Assembly: GCA_031379665.1 (NCBI GenBank)
Contig: JANNFI010000068.1
Span: 1-41,787 of the forward strand
Reading direction: 5' to 3'
Length of the DNA: 41,787 nucleotides
Origin: SZUA-254 sp031379665
Lineage (GTDB): Bacteria; Bacteroidota; Ignavibacteria; UBA10030; SZUA-254
Shown here: one piece after another, positions 25,801 through 33,897 of the stretch
Layout: each line of letters starts with the position of its first letter
Numbering within the stretch: position 1 is the first letter of the stretch
Made by a program: the position numbers and the translations under genes
Notes under the pieces: model-generated
Database searches by the model: none
The model's input: only the letters and a program-made list of their open reading frames with translations
Told to the model about the DNA's origin: nothing

Positions 25801-28622
25801 TGGCCCCGTCGGCCGCGATTGGGACCGGACCCAACTCCCCCGACGGAACCGCATCGGTCGCGGCTGACGGCCCGTCGCTCTCTGGCGCGATGGTCGGCGT
25901 CAAGGACGTCCTGAACACCTCCACGCACGAGGTGGGCCATTTCAGCGGCCTCGGCGACATCTACCTGCCCGGTTACCTCGGATGGGACATCCGGATGGGG
26001 AGTCACGGCGACAACCTGACGATGTACGGCATCATCCGCGACGACGAGACCAACAAGAGCTCCCTCGAAGCCGGAGACATCGAAGGCATCAGGCTGATTT
26101 ATTCACTCGCGCCAAAGAGCTCCGTCGACCTGGTGCTGGTCTTTGACGCGACCCCGGCGTTCAACGGCACCTACAATGGCTTCGGGCCCGCGAAGAACAG
26201 CGCGACCGAACTGCTCAATAAGCTCCGCGCCAACGACAGGATTGCGGTGGTGAAACTTCCCGACTCTGTGGTCGTTCCGCTGACCTACGTCAACGAGACC
26301 AACCTCGCTGAGCTCACCGCCAAAATCGACGCGATGAGCGTCGGCGGCACAGCGGGTCTGGGCACCGGACTCCAGACCGGCCTCGACGTCCTGAATGTGG
26401 TAAACTCCAACCGAAGGGCGATGATCCTCTTCGGGTCGGGACAGGAAACCGGCACGCCCGCGGCGCTGAGCCTTCTCCCTGCGCTGAACGCGGCCGAGGT
26501 CACGCTCTTTACGATGAGTTTCAACGGAAGCTCGGGGCAGGACCTCGCGAGCCAGCTCGCGCAAAACACATCGGGTGACTATTTCCTGGCCGCCGACACC
26601 ACCATCGCGCTCATCACGCAATACATCTGGAACGAACTGACCGGATTGCAGCTCATCGGCGACACCCTCCTTTTCACGAGCCAGACCGGGCTCGTCTGGC
26701 AGGGCGGGCTGGTCTGGCAGGGCGGCCTCGTCTGGCAGGGCGGACTCGTGTGGCAAGGCGCGGTCGATCCCGGCACGACGGTACTCTACCCCGGGCTCGT
26801 CTGGCAGGGGAGCCAGTTCACGTCGTTCCTTCAGCCACCGGATTGCGTTGTACCTGACGGTGCCTACACTGAATTCACCCTTCCGTCATGCGTGATCACG
26901 CCGAACAATTTGCCGTCAGGCTGGAAATACGTCCAGGGCCCGACATACGGATTCTACATCATCCCCAACCCGCCGCCTGGCGTGTGGAAGGTCCATCCTT
27001 TTGGCGCCAACACGGAGCCCGAGCCTCCGGTGCCTGAGCCGGTGTCCATCCGCGTGATCTCAGCGGTGGACGTCGTTTTCAACGTGAGCTTCCAGAAGGA
27101 ATCGTACAAGCCGGGCGAAGAGATCACCTTCCAGGCGTCGCTCTACGAGGGCGGCGGACTCCTGGCGAGCGAGCACATCGTTGAGGGAGGTCAGCCAATC
27201 CTCGACGCCACCATCCTGGCGAACGTCTACGGTCCCGGCTCGTCGCTCCCCCAGCTCGTCACGATGACACATTCCGGCAACGGCATCTACGACGGACTCT
27301 TCCAGAACACCGGCCAGAGCGGCACGTACCGGTTCAACCTCGAAGCCACCGCCGCGCTGCCGTCGGTCCCGACTCCGATCGTGCGGAGCGCCGAACGCTC
27401 GGTCTACGTCCTGAGCCCGCTCGAGAATACGGTCATCTTCGCAGAGTACAAGGTCAGGCTGAAGGAAGACACCAGGATCTATTCGGGCCACGTCGTCGCC
27501 AACAGGGCTTCGAGTCACAGGCGCCCCAGGTATGAATTGACACTCGATAAAGAGGTGATCACGCCGGCGGGGTATTTCCTCAAGGGGAACAGGGTTTCGA
27601 TCGGCAGGCAGTCGGTGGTCGACGGGGACGTTTATTTCAACACGCTCTCGAACGAAGGGACGATCAACGGTGATTCGTACACGCCGCTCGCCCTCCCGGT
27701 CGGGTCGATGCCCGCGTTCAATGAACCGTCACCCGATGTGGCCGGTGCCCATTCAGTCACGGTGAACACCTGCAGGGTCGATACCCTGGACCCCGGCATC
27801 TACGGCAGGGTCAACATTCAGATGAATGCGGCGCTCTTCCTGCGACCGGGTATTTATCATTTCAAGAGCCTGCGGGTGCGATATATGGCGGCGCTCGCCA
27901 TCCTCGGCGGAGGGGCCACCGAAGTGCGTATTCGATACGATATGATCACCGATAAGAAGAGCTACGTCGGCCCGGCGCAGGATGACGGCGCGAACCCTTC
28001 GGATATTTCATTCTACATCGGCGGAAGCGGGCTTGGGGACGGGCCTGTGGAAATCGAAAAAGACGATATCATCATCGGCTCGTCATATGGCCACGGCGGC
28101 CACCACGACGACGATGACCCCGCGGTCTCGACCGGTCCCTGGTCGACGTTTGTCGGTAAGGTCGTGGCACCGAACGGCGCAATCAGGCTCGGCCACTCGA
28201 GCCATTCGTTCGGCTCGTTCTTCGCCAAGGAAGTGACCACCGAACACCAGGCCTGCGTGGCGCTCGCCACCGGGTTCGATTCGAGCGCGACGAAGGTGTT
28301 GCCGATGCCGCCTGATGAGGAGGTCGCCTCGGAAGAGGTGGTGACCGAGTATGAGCTTGCGCAGAACTATCCGAACCCCTTCAACCCCACGACCGTCATC
28401 CGGTACGCGCTGCCGGAAGCCGCTCACGTCACGGTGACGGTATACGACATCTTCGGACGCGAGATCGCCCGGCTGGTCGACGGCGAGAACGCCGCGGGAC
28501 GACACGACGTCATCTGGGACAGCCGCAACCGCGAGGGCCTGCAGGTGGGCACCGGCGTGTACTTCTACAAGATCACGGCCGGGACATTCACGAAGGTCTT
28601 GAAGATGGCGCTGGTGAAGTAG
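22842..28622 (+). CDS. Giant secreted multidomain protein: InlB-like repeats, beta-helix, metzincin-like site, vWA-like domain, T9SS tail
   Basis: From ATG 22842 (MRPFYSVVLLTLLSIPLQAFAQ signal peptide) the protein has 1926 residues. Six repeats of about 82 residues (31-525) resemble Flg_new_2/InlB B-repeats, each with a GY/GSHVK...VDGVTT and NHTISATFA core. DGLTTLREAILAAND (about 544) is a CSLREA-like lead-in to a right-handed beta-helix with GNSILGNSIHSNGALGIDLS. A zinc-protease site H1029-EVG-H1033-FSGLG-D1039 with a Met-turn at M1061 (LTMYG) follows. Residues about 1094-1280 look like a vWA fold with an imperfect metal motif (FDATPAF). Then come four GLVWQG repeats, beta domains, a GHGGHHDDDD run, and from about 1837 the T9SS sorting domain (NYPNPFNPTTVIRY to KMALVK). 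It is likely exported to the cell surface as an adhesin-protease. Confidence 0.88.
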   Translation: MRPFYSVVLLTLLSIPLQAFAQKDPTLSTVYYTITPSAGAGGTISPSGATSVAAGNNKMFIITAYTGYHVTSVTVDGVTTNVETSPYTPASRTHTFTNVTSNHTISATYALNYYSITASADSGGAVTPEGLTTVTFGTTQPYTIIADTGSHVKTVTIDGVTTTVESSPVAPASFSHSFVGVAADHTISATFAVNVHHITVIAEDRGDITPAGTVAVNGRGSKGFNIVADFGYHVKLVVIDDYLTNVETSGNTPPTYFYKFLDVLADHTIKASFALNGYTIAASAGANGQITPSGGVGVTHGMNQPFTITAAPGYHVKEITVDGVTTSVETSSKTPALYPFTFPTVSANHTISATFAINVYTITTTAGDFGSISPAGPVYVPHGGSAAFTATADADHHVSTIQLNGAAPVSVETTPFAPAGYPHTFTNVVADGSIGATFIANLYSLVVLKDSDPLAGDTTLGSVELDPLESYYPPGTMTTLTAIANTGTHFVRWVRSGETVSTDNPLVVLIDGNQSITAIFSPNTPESFVVNTFIDSLNPDDGLTTLREAILAANDNPGPDDISFDSLTAVAPGPKVIGLLEPLPPLTDGVEIDFSNLTDPSGEPLISISPAYEPGSYPGSNGLVLSGDFLQEGYTPSGSVISGLDISGFPGSGIVVHSDGNLIEQNAIHDNGGNGVTVEESDDEDDIPPPSGNSILGNSIHSNGALGIDLSGDGPTDNLYPGGPTTPLVRPIVADAVNFHVNYAKVNFATPGAADTATVEGYLLSWPSTPFRIEAFLNDVTDPSGNGEGQTFIGATTVTTDADSAYAWYVITSSLPLTAGQYISATATDEFGNTSEFSPNYTVGSDTRIYQPDEYVINTTFSGIPLHWGDGNAVFNLAPSVADGGFQTEVEASFDVWNVQAVRTDASQILHYTADPSPDPTENWGGTPDGIHNVVWVTDGWTEDIGAPAAAIAVTRVRYNAFNGEMSDVDIAFNAEHFTFGNAGEGMAPSAAIGTGPNSPDGTASVAADGPSLSGAMVGVKDVLNTSTHEVGHFSGLGDIYLPGYLGWDIRMGSHGDNLTMYGIIRDDETNKSSLEAGDIEGIRLIYSLAPKSSVDLVLVFDATPAFNGTYNGFGPAKNSATELLNKLRANDRIAVVKLPDSVVVPLTYVNETNLAELTAKIDAMSVGGTAGLGTGLQTGLDVLNVVNSNRRAMILFGSGQETGTPAALSLLPALNAAEVTLFTMSFNGSSGQDLASQLAQNTSGDYFLAADTTIALITQYIWNELTGLQLIGDTLLFTSQTGLVWQGGLVWQGGLVWQGGLVWQGAVDPGTTVLYPGLVWQGSQFTSFLQPPDCVVPDGAYTEFTLPSCVITPNNLPSGWKYVQGPTYGFYIIPNPPPGVWKVHPFGANTEPEPPVPEPVSIRVISAVDVVFNVSFQKESYKPGEEITFQASLYEGGGLLASEHIVEGGQPILDATILANVYGPGSSLPQLVTMTHSGNGIYDGLFQNTGQSGTYRFNLEATAALPSVPTPIVRSAERSVYVLSPLENTVIFAEYKVRLKEDTRIYSGHVVANRASSHRRPRYELTLDKEVITPAGYFLKGNRVSIGRQSVVDGDVYFNTLSNEGTINGDSYTPLALPVGSMPAFNEPSPDVAGAHSVTVNTCRVDTLDPGIYGRVNIQMNAALFLRPGIYHFKSLRVRYMAALAILGGGATEVRIRYDMITDKKSYVGPAQDDGANPSDISFYIGGSGLGDGPVEIEKDDIIIGSSYGHGGHHDDDDPAVSTGPWSTFVGKVVAPNGAIRLGHSSHSFGSFFAKEVTTEHQACVALATGFDSSATKVLPMPPDEEVASEEVVTEYELAQNYPNPFNPTTVIRYALPEAAHVTVTVYDIFGREIARLVDGENAAGRHDVIWDSRNREGLQVGTGVYFYKITAGTFTKVLKMALVK
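22933..24411 (+). repeat. Six tandem ~82-residue Flg_new_2/InlB-like repeats (coding)
   Basis: Repeat units begin near 22933, 23176, 23424, 23674, 23918 and 24166, a period of 243-250 bases. The first five share the core ITVDGVTT(x)VETS...PASxxHTFTNVxxNHTISATFA. The sixth is more divergent and ends in the NQSITAIFSPN variant. DNA similarity between units is modest, so this is an old protein-level repeat rather than a recent DNA duplication. Confidence 0.8.
26688..26759 (+). repeat. Four tandem 18-bp units encoding GLVWQG
   Basis: Four back-to-back 18-base units encode GLVWQG (residues 1283-1306), differing only at synonymous third positions. A fifth isolated copy lies at 26793-26810. The synonymous changes show selection on the peptide. 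Confidence 0.9.
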
Positions 28623-28651
28623 GTTGACGCGGGACGAGCTCAACCAAGCTA

Positions 28652-29728
28652 TCACCTCTTCAGTAATTTCAGGAGGGATTTGTTCGCGTAGAGATGATAC
28701 TTCCCCACGTAGCTCTCGTGCAGGACCTTTCCTTCGGCGAGTTCGGCCAGGTAGCGGCTGGCCGTCCGGTAATTGATCCCCAATTTCCTGCCGAGGTTCA
28801 CGGGAGTGATGATCGGGAGTGCGAAGATGGCCTCCACCAACTCCGCCGAGTACACTTTCCGGTACTTCTGCCGTACGCGTTCCTTTGTCTTCTCGAACAA
28901 CTCCATAATTCCGAAAATTGTTGTCTTCGTTTCCATCGCCTGCTGGTGAAAACCCTTGAGCATATAGAGTATCAGTTCGTGCCACCCCTCCTCCTTTCTT
29001 ACGCCCCGTAGCAGCTTGTAATACTCGCTCCGGGTTTTATTGATGTATCCGCTTACGTATAGAATCGGGTGCGACAACATCCTCTCCTGGATAAGCTGGA
29101 GCACCATCAGGATTCTTCCGGTTCTGCCGTTGCCGTCACCAAACGGATGGATGGCCTCGAACTGGTAATGCGCAATCGCCGCTTTCACAAGAGGATCGAT
29201 CCCGTCGCCCTTCTCGCTCACGAATCGTTCCCAATTGTTGAGCAATCCGGGTAGCGCGTTGGCCGGGGGTGGAGTATACACTATCTCTCCCGTAGTGCCG
29301 TTGACGATCTGATTCTGCGTCCTCCGATAACCTGAGTTCTGTTCAGGCAATAACTTTTTCTGAATGCCGAGGATCAGCCGGGTGGAGACGGGGATCTTTT
29401 TCAGGTTCTCGTATCCCCAGATAATCGCGTCCCTGTACCGCAGTACCTCCTTATCGGGTTTCTTCTGCTCCGCTTCGGGAAAGAGCTGAGCCTGAAGCGC
29501 CTCTTCAATCGTCGTATTGATGTTCTCGATGTTGGAGCTCGCCACCGACTCCCTGATGACGGCGGGAGAGAGGAGAAGAAGGGGTTTCGGGAGACCGTAC
29601 GAATAACCTTTTAATTCGCCGAGCTCCGTCCGGGTCTTCAGCATGATATCCACGAACTTCTCGTGTTTGAAATTCACCGGGGGAGGCAGTAATGGCAAGT
29701 CGAACGGCCGTGTCGGGTTAAATTTCAT
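28652..29728 (-). CDS. Fic-family AMPylase with N-terminal Fic_N and C-terminal winged-helix domain
   Basis: A 358-residue protein from ATG 29728 (MKFNPTRPFDLPLL); a TTG six codons upstream overlaps the promoter box and is unlikely. The N-terminal Fic_N region has an inhibitory-helix motif S64-SNI-E68-N69. The Fic motif H194-PFGDGNGRTGR205 is complete, so the enzyme should transfer AMP (or another NMP) to a hydroxyl of a target protein once the inhibitory Glu is moved. Residues about 297-358 form a winged-helix DNA-binding domain (VNLGRKLGINYRTASRYLAELAEGKVL). This class II layout is common in free-standing Fic proteins that bind their own promoter. A perfect inverted repeat sits upstream at 29752. 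The gene is convergent with the giant protein gene, 29 bases apart. Confidence 0.92.
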   Translation of the reverse strand: MKFNPTRPFDLPLLPPPVNFKHEKFVDIMLKTRTELGELKGYSYGLPKPLLLLSPAVIRESVASSNIENINTTIEEALQAQLFPEAEQKKPDKEVLRYRDAIIWGYENLKKIPVSTRLILGIQKKLLPEQNSGYRRTQNQIVNGTTGEIVYTPPPANALPGLLNNWERFVSEKGDGIDPLVKAAIAHYQFEAIHPFGDGNGRTGRILMVLQLIQERMLSHPILYVSGYINKTRSEYYKLLRGVRKEEGWHELILYMLKGFHQQAMETKTTIFGIMELFEKTKERVRQKYRKVYSAELVEAIFALPIITPVNLGRKLGINYRTASRYLAELAEGKVLHESYVGKYHLYANKSLLKLLKR

Positions 29729-29734
29729 ATGTAA

Positions 29735-29742
29735 CAAATATA
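29735..29742 (-). promoter_or_regulatory. Promoter box TATATTTG of the fic gene
   Basis: On the minus strand TATATTTG exactly matches the Bacteroidota -7 consensus TAnnTTTG. It ends six bases before the ATG at 29728, which predicts a leaderless or nearly leaderless transcript. Confidence 0.6.
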
Positions 29743-29751
29743 GCAATTATT

Positions 29752-29775
29752 GTACATATCGCAAGCGATATGTAC
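29752..29775. promoter_or_regulatory. 24-bp perfect inverted repeat upstream of fic, probable operator
   Basis: GTACATATCGC, two spacer bases AA, then GCGATATGTAC: perfect 11-bp arms. It starts ten bases upstream of the fic promoter box. The half-sites ATATGTAAC (29728-29736) and GTTACATAT (29782-29790) flank it, giving four ATATGT/ACATAT cores. A winged-helix dimer such as the Fic C-terminal domain would be a natural ligand, which is inference. Confidence 0.65.
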
Positions 29776-29933
29776 GTTGGCGTTACATATCAGAAAACCT
29801 CCCCCAACCTCCTCGCTGACCACAGGAGACCTCAGATGCAGCCCCTCAGACGTGTCGAGCGGGAATTGCGATAAAATCAGCCCGGCGTATTCGTCGGCGG
29901 AGGGGACGATCCGGAGTTTACCCGAGACTCATC

Positions 29934-31124
29934 CTACTCCTTCGCCTGCCTGACCGGGACACGGGCGATATTCTTCCGAATCTCCTTCAGGATCATCGTC
30001 ACAATACCGGCCGGGATGCACTCGAGAGCGATCTGCCTGGCCTCCCGGAGGGCGGCCCGTCCATCCTCCGACCCCTTCTTCATTTGGACGATGATCAGCC
30101 GCAGGAGGAGTTCGTGAGCCCAGGTGAATGATATCTGTTCTTCCTTCGATACAACGGGGGCGCCCTTGACGATCGAACGCAACCTGTTTGCCTCCATCCC
30201 CGCACCGATCAGGGCCGGATATCCCAGCTCGAGCACCATCCGCCCGTGCGATGGGGGAAGAAAATGGAACTGCCGATCGAGGAGTTCCGGGTCGGGTCCG
30301 GGGGAGACGCCTCTTCTCCGCGGTGGTCGGGGTGGATCCTTTCTCTGGATCGTGCGTTGGGCCGGGAGGTCATCACGCAATGAGGGTGCTGGACTCGATT
30401 TCGAATAATCGACCTGCACCGCCGAGAATAACTCCGTCTTCTGGGCGGCGGTCATCCGGTCGATCTCCTCACCGCGGGGCGCCATCAGCTCGTTCCACGC
30501 CGCGATGATGGCCCCAAAAACCTGCTCGGCTTCTTTCATCGTTTCGAATATCCCGTGTCCGCATCCGGCGAAGTACCGAGTCGTATGAATCTTCTGGAAA
30601 TGGTTGAGGTCGTCGTGCGTGGGGCTCGCGCTCACCGGTTCTGCGTATTCGTTCGTCAGTTCATCCAGATTTTTCCGGGGTATGACGTACGTTGGATCTT
30701 CCGCGACCGCGTGTTTCCACGCGATGATCGCATCGTCCCGCTTGCCCTGCTTCCACTGCACGGATCCGAGACCGTTGAGACATTCCGAGCGATCGCGCGG
30801 CGTCCCGTTCGCCGAAAGCGTGAGCGCGCGCTCGAAGATGCCCTCGGCCTGTTCGTAGCGTTCGAGATGATTGAGCGTTTCGGCCGTCTGAAAGATGATC
30901 AGGCGGTCGTCCGGAATGGTGAGGTTCGCCAGGGCGAGGATATCGAGGGCCTTCTCGTAGCTCCCGAGCTCCGCCTCGCAGATCGAGTGGGCCACGTGCG
31001 AGAGCGCATCGGAGGGATAATTCCGCGCGATTCCTGCTGCGAGCGGGAGTGCGCGCCTGAAATTCTTTTCCTGGATGAGCCGGTGGATCCGGCGCATCGT
31101 CCTGGTGTAATCGTCGGGGGCCAT
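29934..31124 (-). CDS. TPR-repeat protein
   Basis: A 396-residue protein from ATG 31124 (MAPDDYTRTMRRIHRLIQ); the frame is open further upstream but that stretch is the divergent promoter region. At least four tetratricopeptide-like units are seen: ALPLAAGIARNYPSDALSHVA, SYEKALDILALANLTIPDDRL, RYEQAEGIFERALTL and KRDDAIIAWKHAVAEDPTYV. A Pro/Arg-rich linker (about 270-305) follows, then a helical C-terminal part rich in hydrophobic residues. TPRs bind partner proteins; no partner is evident. The protein is cytoplasmic by lack of a signal peptide. It is divergent from the SWIM gene, sharing an AT-rich 90-bp control region. Confidence 0.75.
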   Translation of the reverse strand: MAPDDYTRTMRRIHRLIQEKNFRRALPLAAGIARNYPSDALSHVAHSICEAELGSYEKALDILALANLTIPDDRLIIFQTAETLNHLERYEQAEGIFERALTLSANGTPRDRSECLNGLGSVQWKQGKRDDAIIAWKHAVAEDPTYVIPRKNLDELTNEYAEPVSASPTHDDLNHFQKIHTTRYFAGCGHGIFETMKEAEQVFGAIIAAWNELMAPRGEEIDRMTAAQKTELFSAVQVDYSKSSPAPSLRDDLPAQRTIQRKDPPRPPRRRGVSPGPDPELLDRQFHFLPPSHGRMVLELGYPALIGAGMEANRLRSIVKGAPVVSKEEQISFTWAHELLLRLIIVQMKKGSEDGRAALREARQIALECIPAGIVTMILKEIRKNIARVPVRQAKE

Positions 31125-31199
31125 TCTGTTTTTCAAACGGATAAGATAAGAAATATTTTTTATATTCCACCTCCCCGAACGGCGCCACGACCAGGAGCG

Positions 31200-31217
31200 A
31201 TGGAAGCATTTCAATGA
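31200..31217 (+). CDS. Possible five-codon leader ORF overlapping the SWIM gene start
   Basis: ATG at 31200 reads M-E-A-F-Q-stop and its TGA overlaps the SWIM gene ATG in an ATGA. An AGGAG lies four bases before this ATG, the best ribosome-binding site in the region. TATATTCC at 31161-31168 is a possible promoter box. It may be a coupled leader peptide, or the GGAAG inside it may be the real ribosome-binding site of the SWIM gene. Confidence 0.25.
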   Translation: MEAFQ

Positions 31218-32995
31218 GTGAACGACTGACACAGATACTCTCCCCGGGGGCCATTCAGGCCCTCGCCGGCGAACCCTCGTATTCCCGGGGTGTTGAATAT
31301 CACCGGGAGGGTCGCGTCGTCGACCTCCGCACGGACGCCGGATCTGTCCGGGCGACCGTGAGCGGTTCGCAGGCGTATCGTGTCGAACTGGAGCTTGTGG
31401 ACGGCGAACTGGAATATTCGTGCACCTGTCCGTACTACGGTGATCACCAGCTGTTCTGCAAACACTGCGTCGCCGTCGCTCTCGCGGCCCGACAGGACAT
31501 CGGTGAAGGGGGCCCCGCCGATCGGCTGAATGGGGGAGAATTCGGCCCCGGGATCGACCTCGGAAAAGTCCGGAAGCACCTCCTCTCGCTCGCGAAGGAA
31601 ACCCTCGTCGACCTGATACTACGTCATGGGACGGAGAACGACCGGCTCCGGGGGCAGTTGATCCTGATGACGGGTACCTCAGATGGTGAACCGGACCTTT
31701 ACTCGTGGAAAAAGGTGATCGACGAGGCGGTGGACCCGGACGGGTTCATCGACCATAAATCGATGTACGAGTATTCGCAGGTCATCCGGGACGTTCTCGA
31801 TGAACTTTGCAAGCTCCTCGACGCCGGTCACGCGAGTTCCGTGATCGACCTCGTGGAACATTTCCTCGTGAAGTTCGAAATACAGACGGAATACATGGGC
31901 GATTCCGACGGATTTGCGGGTGGCATCCTGGAAGAATTGCAGGAGATGCACCACGGCGCGTGCATGAGGGCGAAGCCGGACCCGGAACAACTCGCGCAAC
32001 GGTTATTTCAGTGGGGCCTCGGAAGCTACTGCGGCGTTTTTTCGGGCGCGGTCGACCGCTACGCCGACGTGTTCGGTGCCCAAGGCCTGAAGCGCTATCA
32101 GGCGATCGCCGAAGCGAAATGGGCTGGCGTTCCCCCGCTCGGACCCGGCCTCCCGCAGGAGCGGTTTTCGGGGGAACGGTCCCGCATTACGAGCATCATG
32201 GAACGGCTGGCGGAGCGGACAGGCGACCTCGATCAACTCGTCGCAGTCAAATCCCGCGACCTATCCTCTGAGTACCAGTACCTCGACATCGCGGAAGCCT
32301 GTCAGAAGGCCGGGATGAATGCCCTGGCGATCGAGTGGGCTGAGAAGGGGGTGCGGGCGTTCCCGCAAGGGGCGGATGCGCGGCTGCGGGGGTTCCTTGC
32401 GGAGGAATATCGCCGGGCGAAGCGCCACAGCGACGCGGTGAACATCATCTGGGCGGAATATTCGGAGCACCCCCACCTCAACGAGTTCAAGGTCCTGAAA
32501 TCGTACGCACTTCGCGACGGCGGCGTCAAGGCCTGGAAACGCTGGCGCGAGAAAGCGTTGTCAACGTTTCGGGAACGGTTGGAAGAGGCTGTGCGGGACG
32601 CCCCGAAAAGCGCCTGGACAACGTACCGGCCGGATTTCTCCGACCTCGTGGCTATTTATCTCTGGGAGAGGAAGATCGCCGCGGCCTGGAAGGCCGCCCT
32701 GGAGGGGGGATGCAACGAATCCCTCTGGCTCGATCTTGCGGAGAAAAGAGCGGCCGTCCACCCCGGAGATGCCCTGGAGGTGTACCATCGGCTCGTCGAG
32801 GCGGCGCTGAAGCGGAAGAACAACCAATCCTACGAAGAAGCGATCGAGCTCGTCGTGAAGATCCGGGGATTGCTCCTGCGGCTGGACCGTCGCGCCGAAT
32901 GGAGGACGTATGTGCAGGAACTTATCGCGACCCATCGCCGTTTGAGAAATTTTATTGCGATGCTGGAGAGAGTGGACAACGAAGTACGGAAGTGA
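31214..32995 (+). CDS. SWIM zinc-finger protein
   Basis: A 593-residue protein. The N-terminus has a SWIM domain: YSRGVEYHREGRVVDLRTD, then C70-T-C72, nine residues, C82-K-H84, the CxCxnCxH zinc site. The long remainder is helical with TPR-like units (MNALAIEWAEKGVRAFPQGADARL; EEYRRAKRHSDAVNIIWAEYS; AVHPGDALEVYHRLVEAALK), as in many bacterial SWIM proteins of about 400-650 residues. SWIM proteins are thought to bind DNA or proteins; some are linked to SNF2 helicases. No helicase gene adjoins it. It is divergent from the TPR gene. Confidence 0.85.
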   Translation: MSERLTQILSPGAIQALAGEPSYSRGVEYHREGRVVDLRTDAGSVRATVSGSQAYRVELELVDGELEYSCTCPYYGDHQLFCKHCVAVALAARQDIGEGGPADRLNGGEFGPGIDLGKVRKHLLSLAKETLVDLILRHGTENDRLRGQLILMTGTSDGEPDLYSWKKVIDEAVDPDGFIDHKSMYEYSQVIRDVLDELCKLLDAGHASSVIDLVEHFLVKFEIQTEYMGDSDGFAGGILEELQEMHHGACMRAKPDPEQLAQRLFQWGLGSYCGVFSGAVDRYADVFGAQGLKRYQAIAEAKWAGVPPLGPGLPQERFSGERSRITSIMERLAERTGDLDQLVAVKSRDLSSEYQYLDIAEACQKAGMNALAIEWAEKGVRAFPQGADARLRGFLAEEYRRAKRHSDAVNIIWAEYSEHPHLNEFKVLKSYALRDGGVKAWKRWREKALSTFRERLEEAVRDAPKSAWTTYRPDFSDLVAIYLWERKIAAAWKAALEGGCNESLWLDLAEKRAAVHPGDALEVYHRLVEAALKRKNNQSYEEAIELVVKIRGLLLRLDRRAEWRTYVQELIATHRRLRNFIAMLERVDNEVRK

Positions 32996-33052
32996 CCGGA
33001 AGATTGCTCCCCCTACAGCCCCTTCCTGAGCTCACCCAATGGCCTCCTCCCG

Positions 33053-33869
33053 TCACAATTCCAACACCCTCCTCCGCGATCCCAGCAATTCGACATACCT
33101 CTCCTTCATCCGTTCCGTCAGGAAGCTCTCGCCAATAAATTTTTCCCACTCACCCGTCCCGTCGGCAAGATCCGAGAGTACCCCGTCGATCGAGGACGAT
33201 GGTCGTATTCACGAGGTCATAGGCGGGCGAGAGTCCGACGATCCCATCGCGCGTGACGAGGGAGAAATTCTTCAGATGTGCGTCCTCGTTGCCGGTGAGG
33301 TAATTGAAAAGCGTCAGGCGTAAGAGCTTCTGGTTCTCCACGACCGGAAACGTGCAGAATCTCCGGATGATCTCCCCCAACTGTTCCATGCTCGAGTCGT
33401 ATTTAGTCTCCCGGGTACGGCCCGAGAGCTGGGTGAAGTCCTCGACCGGGATTTTTCGATTCTTCCCCACCCTGTCGAACCGTTTGATGAAATACGTACG
33501 GGATCCGTCCGCGCAGTAGACCATACCCGTGAGCGGCGCCTCGATCCCCACCGTAGCGGCGAACCGCATCGTGAGGGACTCATTTTCGGGTATCTCGGGG
33601 TAATCGGTTTGGGGTTTCAGGATAAACTCCCCGCCGGTATCGACGACGTCGAACCTGCCCTCGGGCACGTTGAGCCTCGCGCTGAGCTTTGGCTGCATGC
33701 CCTGGATCGACATCTTCCCGGCGCGCAGTACGGCTTCCTTCCTCTGATCGGAAGCGGACCAGGGAAGGTCGTGGAGTGCGGTGAGCCGCGCTGAGAGCAG
33801 CCTGAGGCCCGCGCGCGAATACTTCATGCCCTTCTGGAGGGCCTCGTAGGTGATGGGACAGCGGGTCAT
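33053..33869 (-). pseudogene. HipT-like serine/threonine kinase toxin, C-terminus damaged by deletion and frameshift
   Basis: Starting at ATG 33869 (MTRCPITYEALQKGMKYS, 29 codon-free bases after the HipS-like stop) the frame encodes a HipA/HipT kinase: G-rich loop SIQGMQPKL, TYFIKRFDR, catalytic GNEDAHLKNFSL and metal-binding SPAYDLVNT. After DLVNTTIVLD the frame runs into unrelated DRRGTLGSCRRDG and stops at 33150. In the next frame, starting right at the same place, the normal end of the family appears (GVLSDLADGTGEWEKFIGES, then FLTERMKERYVELL), ending at 33053. About 35-40 residues normally lying between these parts (the NGKK and following helices) are absent. A deletion that also shifted the frame is the simplest explanation. 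The truncated kinase keeps its catalytic residues but probably not its fold. Confidence 0.8.
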
Positions 33870-33897
33870 GAGCGGATCATGGGCGGATCGCGGCGTG

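Noticed and set aside
28160..28180. Second TGGCACC sequence considered as a sigma-54 site
   Set aside because: Inside the giant protein gene and lacking the TTGC element at the right distance.
28622..28652. GGTTGA/TCAACC pair considered as a terminator between convergent genes
   Set aside because: Only six-base arms and no T-run on either side.
30280..30420. Pro/Arg-rich stretch in the TPR protein considered as a compensated frameshift
   Set aside because: Other frames give no better continuation; most likely a disordered linker.
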